Position numbers and translations under genes: made by a program. DNA of 64,000 bases from Clostridiales bacterium (GTDB lineage Bacteria > Bacillota > Clostridia > Lachnospirales > WQUN01), in assembly GCA_031270945.1 (NCBI GenBank), contig JAISWZ010000085.1, positions 1-64,000 of the forward strand. The letters run 5' to 3'. The notes beneath the pieces are model-generated. The model was not told the DNA's origin. It saw nothing but the letters and a program-made list of their open reading frames with translations, and ran no database searches. Numbering within the stretch: position 1 is the first letter of the stretch; the number at the start of each line of letters is the position of its first letter. Below are positions 1-9,235 of this stretch, in pieces.

Positions 1-452
1 TTAACAGTTTCCTTAAGCTGCCTTGTTAGCGTGCTGCTTGTGTCAATAATGAAGTTCGCTTTCTTCTTAACATCCGTCAGAAGTTCGCGCTCCCGCTCAA
101 TTCCTGTTATCACTCTTTCGCTTTTGGCCAAAGGATGGCTATGTCTTGTCTCTTTGTATCTTTTGACCAATATGTCGTCTGACGCGTCAAGAAAGAGGAT
201 GGAATACTCAAGGTTTTGCTTGGAGAGTGTTTCAAGCCCGGCGAACACGTCCTCGAAAAGCTTTCCGCCCCTGGCGTCGATTCCCAGGGCGACGCGCTTT
301 ATTCCAGCGCCAGGCCGGCTGCAGACTTCAGCGAACTTCTGCATTAGAGACGGAGGCAGGTTGTCCACGCAGAAATAGCCTGCATCCTCCAGGAACTTAA
401 GCACAGTGCTTTTGCCTGCGCCGGACATCCCTGTCACAATCAGAAACTGCAT
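1..452 (-). CDS. rapZ: RapZ/YvcJ-type nucleotide-binding protein, 3' end beyond the window
   Basis: Reading leftward from an ATG at 452, the frame stays open to the window edge, giving the first 150 residues. A Walker A loop GMSGAGKST lies at residues 8-16, followed by a VDN motif near residue 34, as in the N-terminal kinase-like half of RapZ (YvcJ in Bacillus). Family members bind nucleotides; in Escherichia coli RapZ controls small RNAs of the glucosamine-6-phosphate synthase circuit, while in Firmicutes the role is less clear. The gene lies 56 bp after murB on the same strand, in the usual Firmicute order hprK, murB, rapZ. The C-terminal RNA-binding half is outside the window. Confidence 0.92.
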   Translation of the reverse strand, partial: MQFLIVTGMSGAGKSTVLKFLEDAGYFCVDNLPPSLMQKFAEVCSRPGAGIKRVALGIDARGGKLFEDVFAGLETLSKQNLEYSILFLDASDDILVKRYKETRHSHPLAKSERVITGIERERELLTDVKKKANFIIDTSSTLTRQLKETV

Positions 453-508
453 TTGAGGCGCTCTCCCAACTGCGGCTGCCGGGGCGGTTGCCCGCCCCGG
501 GCGGCCTC

Positions 509-1399
509 CTATTTTTCTGGAACGATCTTGATCTCGGTTTCCAGGAAAACTCCAAATTGCTTTTCAACCTCGTCCTGAACGCGCTTGATAAGCTCAAGCA
601 CATCCTTCGCTGAGGCGCCTCCCTTGTTCACAACGAACCCGCAGTGCTTTTGGGAGACTTGGGCCCCTCCGCAGGAAAAGCCCCTCAGTCCAGCGTCCAT
701 TATGAGCTTTCCGGCAAAATGCCCTTCTGGCCTCTTGAATGTGGAACCCGCGCTTGGCAGATCCAAAGGCTGCTTATCGCGGCGACGGCTGTTCAAGTCA
801 TCCATTTTTCGGCTTATCTCTTCCTTGTCGCCAGGCGCAAGCTTGAGCTTGGCTGAGGCGACTATATCCCCGCTGTCAGAAAGGGCGCTGTGGCGGTAGC
901 CAAACTTCAGATCGCTTGCGTTCAAAGATCGAGCGCCATCAGGTGTGATGACTGAGGCTTCTGCCACAACGTCTTTCATCTCTCCGCCATAGGCGCCAGC
1001 GTTCATGAAGATGGCCCCTCCAAGGGTTCCTGGAATGCCCGAGGCGAACTCCAGGCCAGTGAGGCCAAGGGACAGCGCCTTGGCCGCCAAGGCGGCGAGG
1101 GATATTCCAGCAGAAGCTTCAAGGAAAACGCCTTGATGGGAAGCTAAGCTCATGTTTTTTGCGATCTTTATTACTGTTCCCCGAAAGCCCAGATCGGAAA
1201 ACAAGAGGTTTGATCCGTTTCCTATAACCATGAAGCGCTCTTTCCCGCTTTGCAGGCATTCCAGGACTTCTGCAAGCTCTTTGGCGTTTTCGGGCAAAAC
1301 CAGCAGGTCAGCCGGGCCCCCTATTCTAAACGATGTATGATTTTTGAGCGGCTCGCTTGGCAGGATCTGATCCGGCCTTAGAAGCTCTTGCAATGGCAT
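509..1399 (-). CDS. murB: UDP-N-acetylenolpyruvoylglucosamine reductase
   Basis: MurB reduces UDP-N-acetylglucosamine-enolpyruvate to UDP-N-acetylmuramate with FAD and NADPH, the second committed step of peptidoglycan precursor synthesis in the cytoplasm. The FAD-binding motif NGSNLL is at residues 61-66 and a Gly-rich GIPGTLGGAIFMNAGAYGG segment follows near residue 120. The PSAGSTFKRP motif carries the catalytic serine, and a terminal acidic EIKIV stretch is present. I start at the ATG at 1399, which has a GGGGGG ribosome binding site eight bases upstream; an in-frame GTG at 1408 touches that site and is less likely. The length of 296 residues is normal for the short type II MurB. The gene sits 25 bp after hprK in the same operon. 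Confidence 0.96.
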   Translation of the reverse strand: MPLQELLRPDQILPSEPLKNHTSFRIGGPADLLVLPENAKELAEVLECLQSGKERFMVIGNGSNLLFSDLGFRGTVIKIAKNMSLASHQGVFLEASAGISLAALAAKALSLGLTGLEFASGIPGTLGGAIFMNAGAYGGEMKDVVAEASVITPDGARSLNASDLKFGYRHSALSDSGDIVASAKLKLAPGDKEEISRKMDDLNSRRRDKQPLDLPSAGSTFKRPEGHFAGKLIMDAGLRGFSCGGAQVSQKHCGFVVNKGGASAKDVLELIKRVQDEVEKQFGVFLETEIKIVPEK

Positions 1400-1424
1400 G
1401 CGCGGCACCCCCCGGCGGCTGATG

Positions 1425-2348
1425 CTATTCGACAGTCATGTTTGAAATGACTCTCTCGTTCAATATCTTTGCTGCGTTGTACCCCATTTTCTTCTGCCTG
1501 TGGTTTATGGCGGCGGATTCGCAGATGATGGCTGTGTTCCTTCCAGGCCTTATGGGTATGGAATGGCAGACTATATTGTTTCCAAGGATGTCAAGGAACT
1601 CTTCCCTAAGGCCAAGCCTGTCGTACTTCTTCTTTTTGTCCCAAAACTCAAGCTTGATTATCAAGTCGATTGACTGGGTCGCCTTTATGCTCTCAACCCC
1701 GAACATCTGCTTGACGTCTATTATTCCTATGCCTCTGAGCTCTATGAAGTACCTGATAAGCTCCGGGCAGCTGCCTATAAGGGTTTGGTGCGAAACCCTT
1801 TTCACTTCAACAGCGTCGTCAGCTACAAACCGATGGCCTCTTTTTATGAGCTCCAAGGCGGTCTCGCTTTTTCCGATTCCGCTCTCGCCCATTATCAGGA
1901 CGCCTTCTCCATAGATGTCCACAAGCACCCCATGAAGCGTGATCCTAGGCGCCAGGTGCACCTTGAGCCATCTGATCACCTCGCCCATGAAGTCGGTCGT
2001 GCTGTCCGGGCTTCCCAGAAGAGGGACCTTGAACTCTTCGGCAAAGTCAATCATTTCCGGGAACGGGGCCAGGCCCCTGCAAAGCACCATGCAGGATACC
2101 TGATGGGAGAGAAGCCTCCTGAGCGTCCCGCAACGCTCTTCCACGCTCATCTTCTGCAGATAGGTGTATTCCACCAGGCCGATTATCTGGATGCGGTCAG
2201 CGTCAAAATAATCGTAGAACCCAGCGAGCTGCAAAGCGGGCCGGTTGATGTCGGGATGAGTCAGCAAGCTGTCGCTGGTGTCGACATTGCTTGCGAGCAA
2301 TACCAGATTGAACTCTTTGATCATCTCCGATAGGGCTACTGTGTACAT
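1425..2348 (-). CDS. hprK: HPr kinase/phosphorylase
   Basis: HprK phosphorylates Ser46 of the phosphocarrier HPr using ATP or pyrophosphate and reverses the reaction, linking glycolytic state to CcpA-mediated carbon catabolite control. The protein has the expected 307 residues, with an N-terminal DRTGG-like half and a C-terminal kinase half. The Walker A loop GESGIGKSE is at residues 154-162, and the family signature appears as ELRGIGIIDV near residue 205. The start ATG has GAGGTG just upstream. No HPr or sugar PTS gene is in the window. A perfect inverted repeat at 2373-2396 lies in its 5' leader. Confidence 0.96.
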   Translation of the reverse strand: MYTVALSEMIKEFNLVLLASNVDTSDSLLTHPDINRPALQLAGFYDYFDADRIQIIGLVEYTYLQKMSVEERCGTLRRLLSHQVSCMVLCRGLAPFPEMIDFAEEFKVPLLGSPDSTTDFMGEVIRWLKVHLAPRITLHGVLVDIYGEGVLIMGESGIGKSETALELIKRGHRFVADDAVEVKRVSHQTLIGSCPELIRYFIELRGIGIIDVKQMFGVESIKATQSIDLIIKLEFWDKKKKYDRLGLREEFLDILGNNIVCHSIPIRPGRNTAIICESAAINHRQKKMGYNAAKILNERVISNMTVE

Positions 2349-2372
2349 GCCTGCACCTCTGATTTCCTTTTC

Positions 2373-2396
2373 GGCAGGCGCTCGCCAGCGCCTGCC
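2373..2396. other. perfect inverted repeat in the hprK leader
   Basis: The ten-base arms GGCAGGCGCT and AGCGCCTGCC enclose four bases. It lies between uvrC and the hprK ribosome binding site. It has no T-run on the hprK strand, so it is more likely an mRNA hairpin, mRNA 5' protection or a remnant than an intrinsic terminator. Confidence 0.5.
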
Positions 2397-2543
2397 TGCG
2401 CAAAAAAGCCGGATTCAAGCCTTTTTGTCATTTGAGATATGCGCTCCGGATGGCTGTTGTCATTTCGCACAGAAAAGCGGCTTCGATTTTAGTACTTTCT
2501 ACCAAACAATATATCTCATTTCGAAGAAGATTTCAATACCCAA

Positions 2544-4394
2544 TCATTGCCTAAAGAAGGAGTAAACGGACATGGCAGCGCTCCTGCTCATGCCGGAAAT
2601 GGCGCAAAGTTCATCAACAGAGGCTTTTGCTATGGCTTCTATGGTCTTGAAATGTTTTAGCAGCTCAGTCCGTCTTGAGGGGCCAATCCCTTTTATGTCG
2701 TCTAGCGCTGAGCGCGTCTGGGCCGCCTGGCGCAGCTTCCTGTGGTATTCAATGGCAAACCTGTGAACTTCGTCCTGTATCCGGGTGACCAGCTTGAAGC
2801 CCTCCGACGTGAGCGGCATGGAGATTTCCTGCCCTTCGAAATACAAGCCCCTGGTTCTGTGCTTGTCGTCCTTGACCATTCCGCATACGGGAACATCGAG
2901 CTCCAGCGCCTGCAGAACCTTTTTGGCAGAAGATACCTGACCCTTGCCTCCGTCAATCATTAGGATATCCGGAAGCTTCATGAACTTCGCTTTTTCCGGA
3001 TCCACTTCATCCTCAAGCTCTTGCTTGCGCCTGCTGAACCTGCGGGAGAGAACCTCTTCCATGCTGGCGTAATCGTCAGGCCCCTTTACGGTTTTTATCT
3101 TAAATTTCCTGTAGTCGCTTGGCTTTGGCTTGCCTCCCTCGAAAACGACCATGGATCCAACTGATTCGAATCCCTGAACGTTGGAGATGTCATACGCCTC
3201 TATCCTTTCAAGGCCGGAGCTTAGCTTGAGGGCTTCCCGAATCTCTTTGAGCGCCCCTTGGGTCTTCATTTTCTCCCTGCGCATGTGCTCTCCGAATTGG
3301 GAGAGCGTCAGCCTGGCGTTTTCTGCCGCCATGTCAACAAGCTTCTGCTTCTCCCCTCTCTGGGGAACCAGGATTGAGACGCTTTTCTCCCTCTTGGAGG
3401 AAAGCCATTGGGTGATTGCTTCCTTGTCCAAAATCTCTTCTTCCAAAATCAGCTCTTTGGGGATGAAGGCCGCCTCTCCGTAGAACTGCTTCACGAACTC
3501 GGTCATGGCCTCCTGCCTTGTGGATCCTCTGGCGTTCGCCAGCATGTAGTGCTCCTGCCCTACCATGCGCCCGCCCCTGATAAAGAAGACCTGGGCCAGC
3601 GCGTCATCGTCCGCCCGGGCCAGCGCTATCACGTCTGAATCGCCGTCTCCGGCGCTGGCAACCTTTTGCTTTTCTGAAAGCATGGCAAGCGCCTTTAGCT
3701 TATCCCGCAGCTCAGACGCCCTTTCGAATTCCAGGTTTTCAGAGCATTCCAGCATTTCCCGCTCCAGCCCCGCCATTATGTCCGTGTGCTTTCCTCCCAG
3801 GAAAAGCGCCACCTCGTCAACTATCGCCCTGTACTCCTCCTGGCTGACAAGCCCTGCGCAAGGCGCCTTGCATTGCCCTATGTGATGGTACAAGCATGGC
3901 CTGGACTTGTTCATGTCTTTGGGAAGCTTCAGCTGGCAGCTGCGCAGCGGCCAAATGCCCCTTATCATATCCAGCGATTCCCTGACTGACGATGTATTGG
4001 TGAAAGGGCCAAAATACTTGGCCTGGTCTTTTTCTTTCTGCCTTACCATCATCACCCTTGGAAACTCTTCCGCCACTGTGAGCTTGACATAGGGATATGT
4101 CTTGTCATCCTTGAGCATCACGTTGTAGCGGGGATTGTGCCTCTTTATGAGATTGCACTCAAGAATGAGCGCCTCTACCTCATTGCCTGTGACAATGTAC
4201 TCAAACTCTTTTATGCGCCCCACCATGCTCTGAACCTTGGCGCTTTTGGAGGACGAGTCCTGGAAGTACTGGCGGACCCGGCTGGCCAGGTTTATGGCCT
4301 TGCCTACATATATTATCCCGCCATTCTCGTCCTTCATAAGGTATACGCCGCTTTTTTTGGGCAGCTTCTTCAATTCTTCCTGTATGTCGAACAT
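2544..4394 (-). CDS. uvrC: UvrABC system endonuclease UvrC
   Basis: UvrC makes the dual incisions of nucleotide excision repair after UvrA/UvrB recognise damage. The N-terminal GIY-YIG nuclease domain is visible in SGVYLMKDENGGIIYVGKA (residues about 15-35). Next come a Cys-rich segment with CLYHHIGQCKAPC, a UVR motif near residues 190-225, an RNase H-like 5' nuclease domain with EAYDISN and LMIDGGKGQ, and C-terminal helix-hairpin-helix motifs (IKGIGPSRRTELL, CAISGMSRSAA). I choose the ATG at 4394 because GGAGGCGCT lies directly before it. Sequence upstream belongs to a palindromic repeat at 4430-4528, so a longer 632-codon reading is an artefact. The 616-residue length is normal. Confidence 0.97.
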   Translation of the reverse strand: MFDIQEELKKLPKKSGVYLMKDENGGIIYVGKAINLASRVRQYFQDSSSKSAKVQSMVGRIKEFEYIVTGNEVEALILECNLIKRHNPRYNVMLKDDKTYPYVKLTVAEEFPRVMMVRQKEKDQAKYFGPFTNTSSVRESLDMIRGIWPLRSCQLKLPKDMNKSRPCLYHHIGQCKAPCAGLVSQEEYRAIVDEVALFLGGKHTDIMAGLEREMLECSENLEFERASELRDKLKALAMLSEKQKVASAGDGDSDVIALARADDDALAQVFFIRGGRMVGQEHYMLANARGSTRQEAMTEFVKQFYGEAAFIPKELILEEEILDKEAITQWLSSKREKSVSILVPQRGEKQKLVDMAAENARLTLSQFGEHMRREKMKTQGALKEIREALKLSSGLERIEAYDISNVQGFESVGSMVVFEGGKPKPSDYRKFKIKTVKGPDDYASMEEVLSRRFSRRKQELEDEVDPEKAKFMKLPDILMIDGGKGQVSSAKKVLQALELDVPVCGMVKDDKHRTRGLYFEGQEISMPLTSEGFKLVTRIQDEVHRFAIEYHRKLRQAAQTRSALDDIKGIGPSRRTELLKHFKTIEAIAKASVDELCAISGMSRSAAMSVYSFFRQ

Positions 4395-4429
4395 AGCGCC
4401 TCCAGCCGCCCCCCGGGGCTTGCGATTTA

Positions 4430-4528
4430 GTGCATATCCCAAAATTTATTTTAGGGCTTGCGAAAGTCACGCGTTAGAGCATCGCGATGACTTTTGCTAC
4501 GCCACTTTATGAATTTTGGGATATGCAC
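4430..4528. repeat. palindromic element, core type A, copy 1
   Basis: The ends GTGCATATCCCAAAATT and AATTTTGGGATATGCAC are exact inverted repeats. The core holds a second inverted repeat around GCGAAAGTC and GACTTTTGC. The element lies directly upstream of the uvrC start region. Confidence 0.85.
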
Positions 4529-4849
4529 TCGACAGCTCACTTCATTATAATCCACAGAGCCAATAAAGTAAAATGGTGATGCCAAGGAATTTTGCGGCGC
4601 GCCCCGGGAGGGGGGGGAGACGGCCCTAGGCTAGGCCGGCGCGGGAAGATATCCTCGAAAGGTGCCGGCAATTAGAATTTTCTATTGATGCATGCGCTAA
4701 ATTGAGTTATCATTATAGGGCATTCTTGGGCTCGAAGCAATGGGGCGGCGCAAGCGCCGGCGCGGGCCCAAGCCCTTTGCAACCAGCCAGCCGCGTGCTA
4801 TACTTGGAGCATATCCCAAGCGCGCGCCCCTGAAAAGAGCTTTGCTTTA

Positions 4850-4936
4850 GAGCATATCCCAAATTGGTTTTAAGGCTTGCGAAAGTCGCGCGCAGAAGAT
4901 CGCTTTGACTTTCGCTGCGCAATAGGGATATGCGCT
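4850..4936. repeat. palindromic element, core type A, copy 2
   Basis: GAGCATATCCCAAATT opens the element and AGGGATATGCGCTT closes it. The core GCGAAAGTC...GACTTTCGC matches the element at 4430-4528. Confidence 0.8.
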
Positions 4937-5065
4937 TAAGCGCCAGAATGCCCATGGCGCTTAAAGGACCAGAGGCGCTAAATAAAGAGGAGCAAAACGA
5001 AGAATCACGGAATGAAGAATCACAAAATTAGGTATATTTAGCAATTAAAAGCAAACCATATTCTT

Positions 5066-7399
5066 ATGCGGTACACCGCAGCCTTGGATAGGGGGAACCA
5101 GCCAGTGTTGGCGCTCGTTTTTCTTTGCCTGGCCTTTTATGCCGGCCATTCGCTAGTATCATTGTTTCTTCCAGACTTGCTTGATCCCGGCAAGTTGATG
5201 ATTGACGAAAACGCCAAATGGGAGGTTCTTTTCCCGAGGCTGTTCATCATGTTCCCGGCCTCTTTCGCTGTTGGGGTCATCTTTACTGGTTGGGTTGCCT
5301 ATTTTGCGGCTTACGCCGCGCAAGGGACGAACAGCCCCATGCTCTTTGGATCTTTGGCGGCGTTTGCCTTTGCGATTGGCATTTCAGCGCTTCGGATTTT
5401 TGTTTTCAAGCGCAAGCCAGTTCAGTTTTTGGATTATTTCAAAGAGTTTCGCGCTTGGACGAAAAAAAGCGCCGCCGTGTCCTTATTCTTATTTGGCGTC
5501 ATGTGGTTCATCATCTGGCTGATGACCTACACGTTTTTTGTCGCCGACGGCAAGTTCAACATGGGATACTCGATATTCAGCGATTTCTCCGTCCATACGG
5601 CGCTGATCCGCTCGTTTTCGACTGGCAAGAACTTTCCCACGAACTTCCCCCATTTTCCGGACGGCACCATAAGGTACCACTTCATGTTCCAGTTTTTCAC
5701 CGGCCTTTTGGAGTACATGGGGCTCAGAATGGACTGGGGGCTAAACCTCCTGAGCATTTTGGCGCTGGCTGGGTGCACTGCCCTGCTTTACACTCTGGCT
5801 GTGATAATAACCAGGAACAGGCTTGCTGGGTGCCTTGCGATATTGTTCTTCTTCTTGAGAAGCTCGCTTTCAGGAATCCTCTTCCTAAAGAGCGCAGCCC
5901 CTTACGAAAGCGTTGGGGATTTTATCACAACCATAACGCATAACGCTAACTTTGTAGGGAAAACCCCCAATGAAAGCTGGGGCTTGTGGAACATGAACGT
6001 CTACGCCAACCAGCGGCATTTCGCCTTGGGCATATCAGTGCTGCTTTTTGTTGCGATAGCCATGCTTCCATTGTACAACAAGATGAGGGCTTCAATCGCA
6101 AGAGCAATAAATGAGTTCAAGAGCCTGAAGCTTCAAGAGCAGGCTCAAAAAGAAACAGAGCAAAAGATTCAAGCGCAGCAAAAAGGGCAAAGCCAAAATG
6201 GCCCAAAAATCCAAGGGCAAAGGGATAAAAGCCAAAAAAGCCAAAAAGGCGATTCTGGTGACACGAAGCGCTTTGGCGAAGAGGATCTGCTAACGTCCCC
6301 TGCCAAACTCTTCAAAAACCGCCAAACCTTAATTGCAATGCGAGAAGCGTTTTTCTCAAAAGACGCGTGGGTTTGGGAAAATGTTCCCAGGATGCTGTTC
6401 GTGGGAATACTGACTGGCGCCATGTCATTCTACCATGGCTCAGCCGTGATAGCCTTGCTTGGGATTCTGGCATGCATAGGGATATTCTCAAAGCACAGGC
6501 TGGAGTTTGCCGTAATAGCGGCTATCACCTACGCCATGTCACAGCTTCAGGCGGCCTTCTTCGCGCCTGGGATTGAGCTCGCCAAGCCGCAGATAGTCCT
6601 GGGGTTCATAGCGTCCAAGAAAACGTTCCAAGGAGTTTCTGAGTACTTGTTCGAGCTCACGGGCTTCTGCTTGTTGGCGGCCGCCATAGGCCTTGCCATT
6701 AGCTTCAAGAAGACATTCATGTTTTTCCTTGCGGCCGCAGTCCCGTTTGTTGTCACATTCACTCTGTCCCTCACTCCGGATGTCACAGTGAACCACAAGT
6801 TCTTGATGATATCCCTCGCTCTGTTCAACATCTTCTCCGCCTACGCCATAGCCAAGCTCTACCAGTCCGGATGGAATGCCAAGTGGCTGCGGGTCTTATG
6901 CAAGGCTTGCGCTTGCGCGATTATTCTTTTGTTTGTGTCAACAGGAATCCTTGACTTCTTTACGATGCTTAACCAGGACGGATTCGGCAAAAGCGCCCGA
7001 ATCGACCTTGACAACAGCTACCAAACATGGATCAGGGAGAACACCGATCCCAACGCCGTATTCATAGGGCCCTGGCCGTCTCTTAACGACGTTTTCTTCG
7101 CTGGGCGCAGGGAGTTCTTGGGGTGGCCTTACTACGCATGGTCAGGAGGATATGACACTGACGGCAGATCGTCCATCTTCGCGGAGCTTGTAAACACGCT
7201 GGACGAAAAAAGGTTTATCGAGATCGTCATGGATAACCAGATCTCTTACATCGCTGTTGACCACGACCTTTTAAACAACAGCAACTTCAGGGCAAGACCG
7301 GATCTTATCGTAAGGATTTGCGAAAAGGTCTTCGAAAATCCGGAACAAGGGCTTGAGGTATACGAAACGCCGTATGTCGCGGAAAGCAAAAAGCAATAG
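5066..7399 (+). CDS. polytopic membrane protein, putative GT-C-type glycosyltransferase
   Basis: The predicted 777-residue protein has about a dozen or more hydrophobic segments and a soluble C-terminal portion (about 640-777). The first extracytoplasmic region has an acidic FSDFSVHTALIRSF motif and then FPDGTIRYHFMFQF near residue 205. This arrangement resembles large GT-C-fold enzymes that use polyprenyl-linked sugars, but I recognise no named family, so the function is inference. A Lys/Gln-rich hydrophilic loop (about 345-410) is probably cytoplasmic. The ATG at 5066 lacks a good ribosome binding site; a GTG at 5105 preceded by AGGGGGAACC is a plausible alternative start. It heads a co-oriented set with a FAD oxidoreductase and a second large membrane protein, suggesting one surface-glycan or lipid pathway. 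Confidence 0.65.
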   Translation: MRYTAALDRGNQPVLALVFLCLAFYAGHSLVSLFLPDLLDPGKLMIDENAKWEVLFPRLFIMFPASFAVGVIFTGWVAYFAAYAAQGTNSPMLFGSLAAFAFAIGISALRIFVFKRKPVQFLDYFKEFRAWTKKSAAVSLFLFGVMWFIIWLMTYTFFVADGKFNMGYSIFSDFSVHTALIRSFSTGKNFPTNFPHFPDGTIRYHFMFQFFTGLLEYMGLRMDWGLNLLSILALAGCTALLYTLAVIITRNRLAGCLAILFFFLRSSLSGILFLKSAAPYESVGDFITTITHNANFVGKTPNESWGLWNMNVYANQRHFALGISVLLFVAIAMLPLYNKMRASIARAINEFKSLKLQEQAQKETEQKIQAQQKGQSQNGPKIQGQRDKSQKSQKGDSGDTKRFGEEDLLTSPAKLFKNRQTLIAMREAFFSKDAWVWENVPRMLFVGILTGAMSFYHGSAVIALLGILACIGIFSKHRLEFAVIAAITYAMSQLQAAFFAPGIELAKPQIVLGFIASKKTFQGVSEYLFELTGFCLLAAAIGLAISFKKTFMFFLAAAVPFVVTFTLSLTPDVTVNHKFLMISLALFNIFSAYAIAKLYQSGWNAKWLRVLCKACACAIILLFVSTGILDFFTMLNQDGFGKSARIDLDNSYQTWIRENTDPNAVFIGPWPSLNDVFFAGRREFLGWPYYAWSGGYDTDGRSSIFAELVNTLDEKRFIEIVMDNQISYIAVDHDLLNNSNFRARPDLIVRICEKVFENPEQGLEVYETPYVAESKKQ

Positions 7400-7489
7400 C
7401 GCGCTGCGCTTGAATTTAAGATCTTAAGGCGAATTTTTCTTCTGGCGCATTGCGCCATTCAAGCGCATCGCTCCATAAAAAATCATGAT

Positions 7490-7529
7490 CTTTTTATATT
7501 TTTTTATTTTTGTTTTTTTATTTTCTTTG
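7490..7529. repeat. T-rich low-complexity tract
   Basis: About 40 bases are almost only T with scattered A, G and C. The tract lies between the membrane protein stop and the FAD oxidoreductase start. It is one of several such tracts at gene boundaries in this window. Confidence 0.6.
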
Positions 7530-7568
7530 TGTAGGCGCATTGCGCTATAGGAAAGGCGGAAAACCCAA

Positions 7569-8858
7569 ATGAAAGTCGCAATCATAGGCGCGGGCGCCAC
7601 AGGGCTTGCCGCCGCTTGGACATTGGCCAAGAACGGGCATCGCGTGGACATTTACGAGACGTCGAAAGGCGAGCTTGGCGGCATAGCTGGAGCGATGCCG
7701 ATAGGCAAGACTCGCATAGACAAGATTTACCATCACATATTCACCAGCGACACCAGCATCCTGGACTTGATAGACGAGGTTGGGCTTTCCTCTGAGATGA
7801 TGTGGATCGAACCCAAAAACGGCATGCACATAAATGGGAAGCTGTACCCTTTCACAAGCCCGATGGATCTAATCCTTTTTCCAGCCGTGAACCTCGTCAG
7901 CAGGTTCAGGATGGGGCTTGCCGTGCTCAGGGCCAAGACAGTCTCCGACTACAAGAGCATGGAGGACATAACAGCCAAGGAATGGCTTGTCAAGAAAGCG
8001 GGGCAAGAATCCTACGACAAGCTTTGGAAGACTTTGCTTACCTCCAAGTTTGACAAGGACGCCGACAAGGTGTCAGGCGTTTGGATCTGGAACAAGTTCA
8101 AGCTCCGGGGCTCAACCAGGAAAAACATAAACAGCGAAAGCCTGGGGTACCTAAGGGGCGGGTTCTATGAGCTGTACAAGAAGCTCTCTGAGCTGGTGGA
8201 AGAGAAGAACGGCAGGATCGTCTACAAGAAGGCTACCAGGATATCTGGCGAGGGCGGAAAGATTCGCATTGACACCGAAAGCGGAACCCAGTCTTACGAC
8301 AAGTGCCTTTTTACCCCTTCTCCCGCCTCTTTGGCCAAGCTTTGCGCCCTGCCTCCGGACTACCTGAAAAAGGTGGCGAAGATAAAGCACAAGGCCAATG
8401 TCTGCTTGACCCTTGTGGCAAAGAAAAAGATCTCGGACTATTACTGGGTGACGATAGCGGAAGAGGACTCCCCGTTCGTTGTTTTCATAGAGCACACCAA
8501 CCTGGTGAAGGATGAGAAGTACGAAGGCAAGACCATCATATACCTCTCAAAGTACCTTGATCAGTCAGATCCGTTTTTTGTAGCGACAGACAGGGAGATC
8601 AAGAAGGCGTTCCTGGAGCATCTGCCAAAGCTTTTCCCAAGCTTCAGCGAGGCTGACGTTTTTGAGACCCATATATACCGCAGCCTGGATGCCCAGCCCC
8701 TAGTCGGGCTTAGATACTCCGAGGACGTTCTGCCGCTTGAAACTCCAGTGAAGAATCTATACATTGCATCCATGTGCCAGATCTACCCCGAGGACAGGGG
8801 GCAAAACTACGCCGTCGACAGAGGCATCGCCGCCGCGAAGCGCTTGATGGAAGAGTAG
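7569..8858 (+). CDS. FAD/NAD(P)-dependent amine-oxidase-like oxidoreductase
   Basis: The N-terminus has a Rossmann dinucleotide-binding motif, AIIGAGATGLAAAW (residues 4-17), with the acidic residue of YETSKGELGG about 20 residues later. This places it in the protoporphyrinogen oxidase / amine oxidase / UDP-galactopyranose mutase-like flavoprotein superfamily. The C-terminus has LYIASMCQIYPEDRGQNYAVDRG (shown here in part: NYAVDRGIAAAKRL), the usual second FAD contact region. At 429 residues it is full length. The start has GGAAAGGCGGAAA upstream. Substrate is unknown; similar proteins often neighbour polyprenyl-sugar and GT-C glycosyltransferase genes, as here, so a role in glycan or isoprenoid modification is inferred. 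Confidence 0.8.
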   Translation: MKVAIIGAGATGLAAAWTLAKNGHRVDIYETSKGELGGIAGAMPIGKTRIDKIYHHIFTSDTSILDLIDEVGLSSEMMWIEPKNGMHINGKLYPFTSPMDLILFPAVNLVSRFRMGLAVLRAKTVSDYKSMEDITAKEWLVKKAGQESYDKLWKTLLTSKFDKDADKVSGVWIWNKFKLRGSTRKNINSESLGYLRGGFYELYKKLSELVEEKNGRIVYKKATRISGEGGKIRIDTESGTQSYDKCLFTPSPASLAKLCALPPDYLKKVAKIKHKANVCLTLVAKKKISDYYWVTIAEEDSPFVVFIEHTNLVKDEKYEGKTIIYLSKYLDQSDPFFVATDREIKKAFLEHLPKLFPSFSEADVFETHIYRSLDAQPLVGLRYSEDVLPLETPVKNLYIASMCQIYPEDRGQNYAVDRGIAAAKRLMEE

Positions 8859-8900
8859 CCCGAATCCATGCGGGGCAAGCGCAAAGCGCAACTCTTTTTA

Positions 8901-8970
8901 GAGCATATCCCAAAATTGATTTTGGCTCGGAAAAAGTCGCTGGACAAAGGGATTTCGGGATATGCGCTTA
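8901..8970. repeat. palindromic element, shortened copy 3
   Basis: GAGCATATCCCAAAATT opens and TTTCGGGATATGCGCTTA closes this 70-bp copy. The core is reduced to an AAAAAGTC remnant. It lies just after the FAD oxidoreductase gene. Confidence 0.75.
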
Positions 8971-9033
8971 AATCTACGCAAGAGCCTTCGCTTTTCTGGC
9001 CGCAGCGCCTTTTGCCAATTGGGAGCAGATCTT

Positions 9034-9069
9034 GCAAAAGGCCTTTCGCTTTGGCGAAAGGCCTTTTGC
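9034..9069 (+). terminator. intrinsic terminator after the FAD oxidoreductase
   Basis: The arms GCAAAAGGCCTTTCG and CGAAAGGCCTTTTGC form a long stem with a short loop. A near-identical stem follows the next membrane protein gene at 11598-11631. No long T-run follows on the + strand; an A-rich tract starts within about 12 bases. Confidence 0.7.
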
Positions 9070-9079
9070 TTAGAAATTC

Positions 9080-9164
9080 AAAAAAAAAAAAAAAAAATAA
9101 ATAAATAAAAATAAAAACAAAAAACAAAAAAAACAAAAAACCAAAAAACCAAAAAAACAAAAAA
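9080..9164. repeat. A-rich low-complexity tract
   Basis: About 85 bases of poly-A are broken by single T or C residues, in the gap before the second membrane protein. On the minus strand it is a T tract. No coding content. Confidence 0.75.
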
Positions 9165-9235
9165 GCGCCCTATATGCTTTCGGGCGAGCGTAAAAGATCT
9201 GGCATAAAAGAACTGAGCAAGATTGGAGATTAATC

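Larger units (their letters stand above)
4395..5065. other. intergenic region with two palindromic repeat elements
   Basis: This 670-bp divergent region separates uvrC from the membrane protein gene. It contains the palindromic elements at 4430-4528 and 4850-4936, a lone copy of the repeat end (GAGCATATCCCAAG) near 4807, and a G-rich run near 4607-4617. I see no credible coding frame. Confidence 0.6.
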